Source: Dryococelus australis
Lineage: Eukaryota; Arthropoda; Insecta; Phasmatodea; Phasmatidae
DNA: 64,000 bases
Direction of reading: 5' to 3'
Assembly: GCA_029891345.1 (NCBI GenBank)
Contig: CM056993.1
Coordinates: forward strand, 111,206,123-111,270,122
Positions 62,178-64,000 of this stretch are shown here, piece by piece. The position numbers were made by a program, and so were the translations under genes. How positions within the stretch are numbered: position 1 is the stretch's first letter; each line of letters begins with the position of its first letter. The notes under the pieces were generated by a model. That model was not told where the DNA came from, did not search any database, and saw only the letters and a program-made list of their open reading frames with translations.

Positions 62178-62784
62178 GTGAGTCTTACATCTTGTAATTT
62201 AGTGTATATTTTATATCAGTTTATTTTTTAGATTCTAATTATAGGCTATGTGTATTTCAGAATTTATAAGAGTTACCAATATACCTAATTGATGCATTTT
62301 AGTATTATTTTTTCTGTGTTACAACTTCTAGTTCACATGGACTGACTTTTTACATGTTAAGTCTGGATCATGACGATATTATATGGTGCTTGCATTGAGT
62401 AAATTGTAAGTTTCATTTAAAAAAAAAACAATTGGGGATTTTAATTTCAAAGAAATTTTACACTACTGTACCTAAACGCTTGGCTACAAAAAATCTAATT
62501 TGAAATCATGTGTAATGCAGGTGGCAATTGCCTAAATATTGTGAAATATGGGCTCTGTAATAAGGGTTTTGAAATCGTGTGCTTGATTAATTTTTGCCAG
62601 TTTAGAATCTGCAGCCATTTATAAGATATATTAATAATACAGTATTGTAAAAAATGTGTGTTATTTATGAATATATGTCATATATTGTAAAGAAGTACTT
62701 TTGCAGCCCAAGTGCATTAATAAATGAATGCTAGAAGCAGTATTAAAACATTTTACACGTGTCCAGATGTAATAGCCTATAACT
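62178..62784 (+). other. Intron sequence, nothing recognised
   Basis: AT-rich sequence after the GTGAGT donor; no further exon was found before the family Y repeat. Confidence 0.5.
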
Positions 62785-64000
62785 CTATAAGATAGGGTTA
62801 CAAGTGGCCTATGGCTAGGGTCTCACATTTATGGTAAATAAAAAGAAGTAATTTCATCATTAAAATGTTAGCATTTCATCAAATAAATTTGATAAAAACA
62901 ATGTGCGTTTTATTATTGGATCATGAATCTGTTTTTTCTATAACTATTTCAGTCAGTCAAACTGAATGTGGAATTTGTTATTCATTAATTTTGTCACTAC
63001 ATATTTCAGTGAAAACATTAAAAAATATGTAACAATAAGGATGAAAGGACAATCTTAAAAGAACACACTTGTCACGTATTGCACACTGCCCAAGAACATT
63101 CACATTTGAGTTTTCCAATATATTTATACCATGCACATACAGCTTCTGTTCATTTGTAGATTACAATATTTTAATTACAACACAAATACACACTGTCAGT
63201 TTCTATCAGTTGTTACATCCCACAGAATCGCCACATCTTTCTCTTCAACAGAGTTTTTCAATTTTTCTTTGTTCATTTAGTTTATTTTGGGTACTTAACT
63301 CCCTCAGTAAAATACAAGTAAATATGTTAAAAACTACTTCTTACATGGTAAAAATGCTTCCACAAAGTTTTTAATCATAAAGCTGTCAAGTTTTTCTAAA
63401 GTGATGTTGCAGAAACCTCTTTGTTTTTGTTTCCTCTGTGATCTAAAAACCACACAAATGTGCTGCCAGTGCAGTTGTCTTTTTTTTTTTTATGTACGTC
63501 ACTATCACTTAATCACTATGCATATGGCACTGCAGTGTTTATGCACATGTCTTTTCGCGCTCACTCAATGTTTACGTCACAGTATTTGTACTGTATCCAT
63601 TTTATTAATTATATTGAAACTGTCACTTTCAAACTCCCGGGCATGATCAAAAACTGTTAATATTTTTGGCATTTTTAACCGATTTTGCAACCTAAGCAGC
63701 AAACTAGAATCACTATGTCCGTTCAGTCGTTGTCAAGAACCTAACCACACAGCACAGAACATAATATTTGTCGGTGTTATATTTGTGTGTTTATTTTTGT
63801 AATATTACATTTTTGGCAAGAATTGTTTGTTTATAAATAATAAAAGATAATTTAGGCGTGATTCTACCCATGAACGAACACTTAGCGATTCGGGTCAACA
63901 TACGTAACAAATCACCATACAAATAGTTTCATTGTCAGTGCATTGTGGAGTAAATGAGGGATAATGTTGTAAACAAATGGAAAAATTCTGAAACGAGTGT
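62785..64000 (+). repeat. Family Y repeat, copy 2, runs off window end
   Basis: Diverged same-orientation copy of 29481-31125. Shared phrases continue to the last bases (GAGTAAATGAGGGATAATG here, GAAGTAAATGAGAGATGATG there), so the true end lies beyond 64000. No coding frame. Confidence 0.65.

Overview
The window is eukaryotic nuclear DNA, AT-rich, with short coding exons separated by long, repeat-filled introns. Exon protein style and the transposon families (BEL/Pao, Tc1-like, Tigger/pogo-like, several hAT-type elements, tRNA-like SINEs, long GATA/TA/CA microsatellites) point to an arthropod, most likely an insect with a large genome; the species cannot be named from this sequence.

One protein-coding gene crosses the whole window on the + strand, with neither end inside it. 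I read it as the arthropod nesprin gene (Msp300, the counterpart of vertebrate SYNE1/2), a giant actin-binding and nuclear-envelope-tethering protein with a spectrin-repeat rod. Seven small exons (3667-3861, 7585-7764, 8749-8895, 9077-9235, 15793-16005, 21855-22004, 27095-27238) encode 396 residues of spectrin-like triple helix. The helix-A tryptophans fall at joined residues 42, 146 and 251, with a Phe at 357, so the spacing is 104, 105 and 106. This supports both the family call and the completeness of the exon chain. Every small exon is a multiple of three long and starts and ends between codons.

After exon 7 the transcript appears to have two choices. A short exon (38786-38896) ends in a stop and would give a truncated rod isoform. 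The other is one giant exon (39217-49964, about 10.7 kb, about 3580 residues), largely disordered and built of degenerate repeats: lysine-rich KKSKK modules, four (S/T)(Y/W)A(D/Q)(I/V) motifs, and about ten copies of a Y-x-M-x-x-I-x-x-A-E motif with a core spacing near 51 residues. The giant exon is one base short of a multiple of three: the frame shifts at an A6 run at 48914-48919, probably an assembly or sequencing indel. Two further phase-0 exons (61109-61183, 62067-62177) follow after an 11 kb intron.

The rest is repeats. By region: 0-2.4 kb has a BEL/Pao gag remnant and one copy of an unclassified repeat (family X). 4.9-6.4, 10.4-13.0 and 31.2-33.2 kb have further family X copies. 16.1-16.8 kb is a microsatellite. 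16.8-20.2 kb holds TIR elements. 22.5-26.2 kb has Tigger and hAT remnants. 28-29 kb has a Tc1-like remnant. 29.5-31.1 and 62.8-64 kb are two copies of a second unclassified repeat (family Y). 34.66-36.60 kb is a hAT-type element with a perfect 8-bp target duplication. 55.1-58.1 kb is a foldback element with Cys-rich coding remnants. Repeat boundaries were placed by eye.
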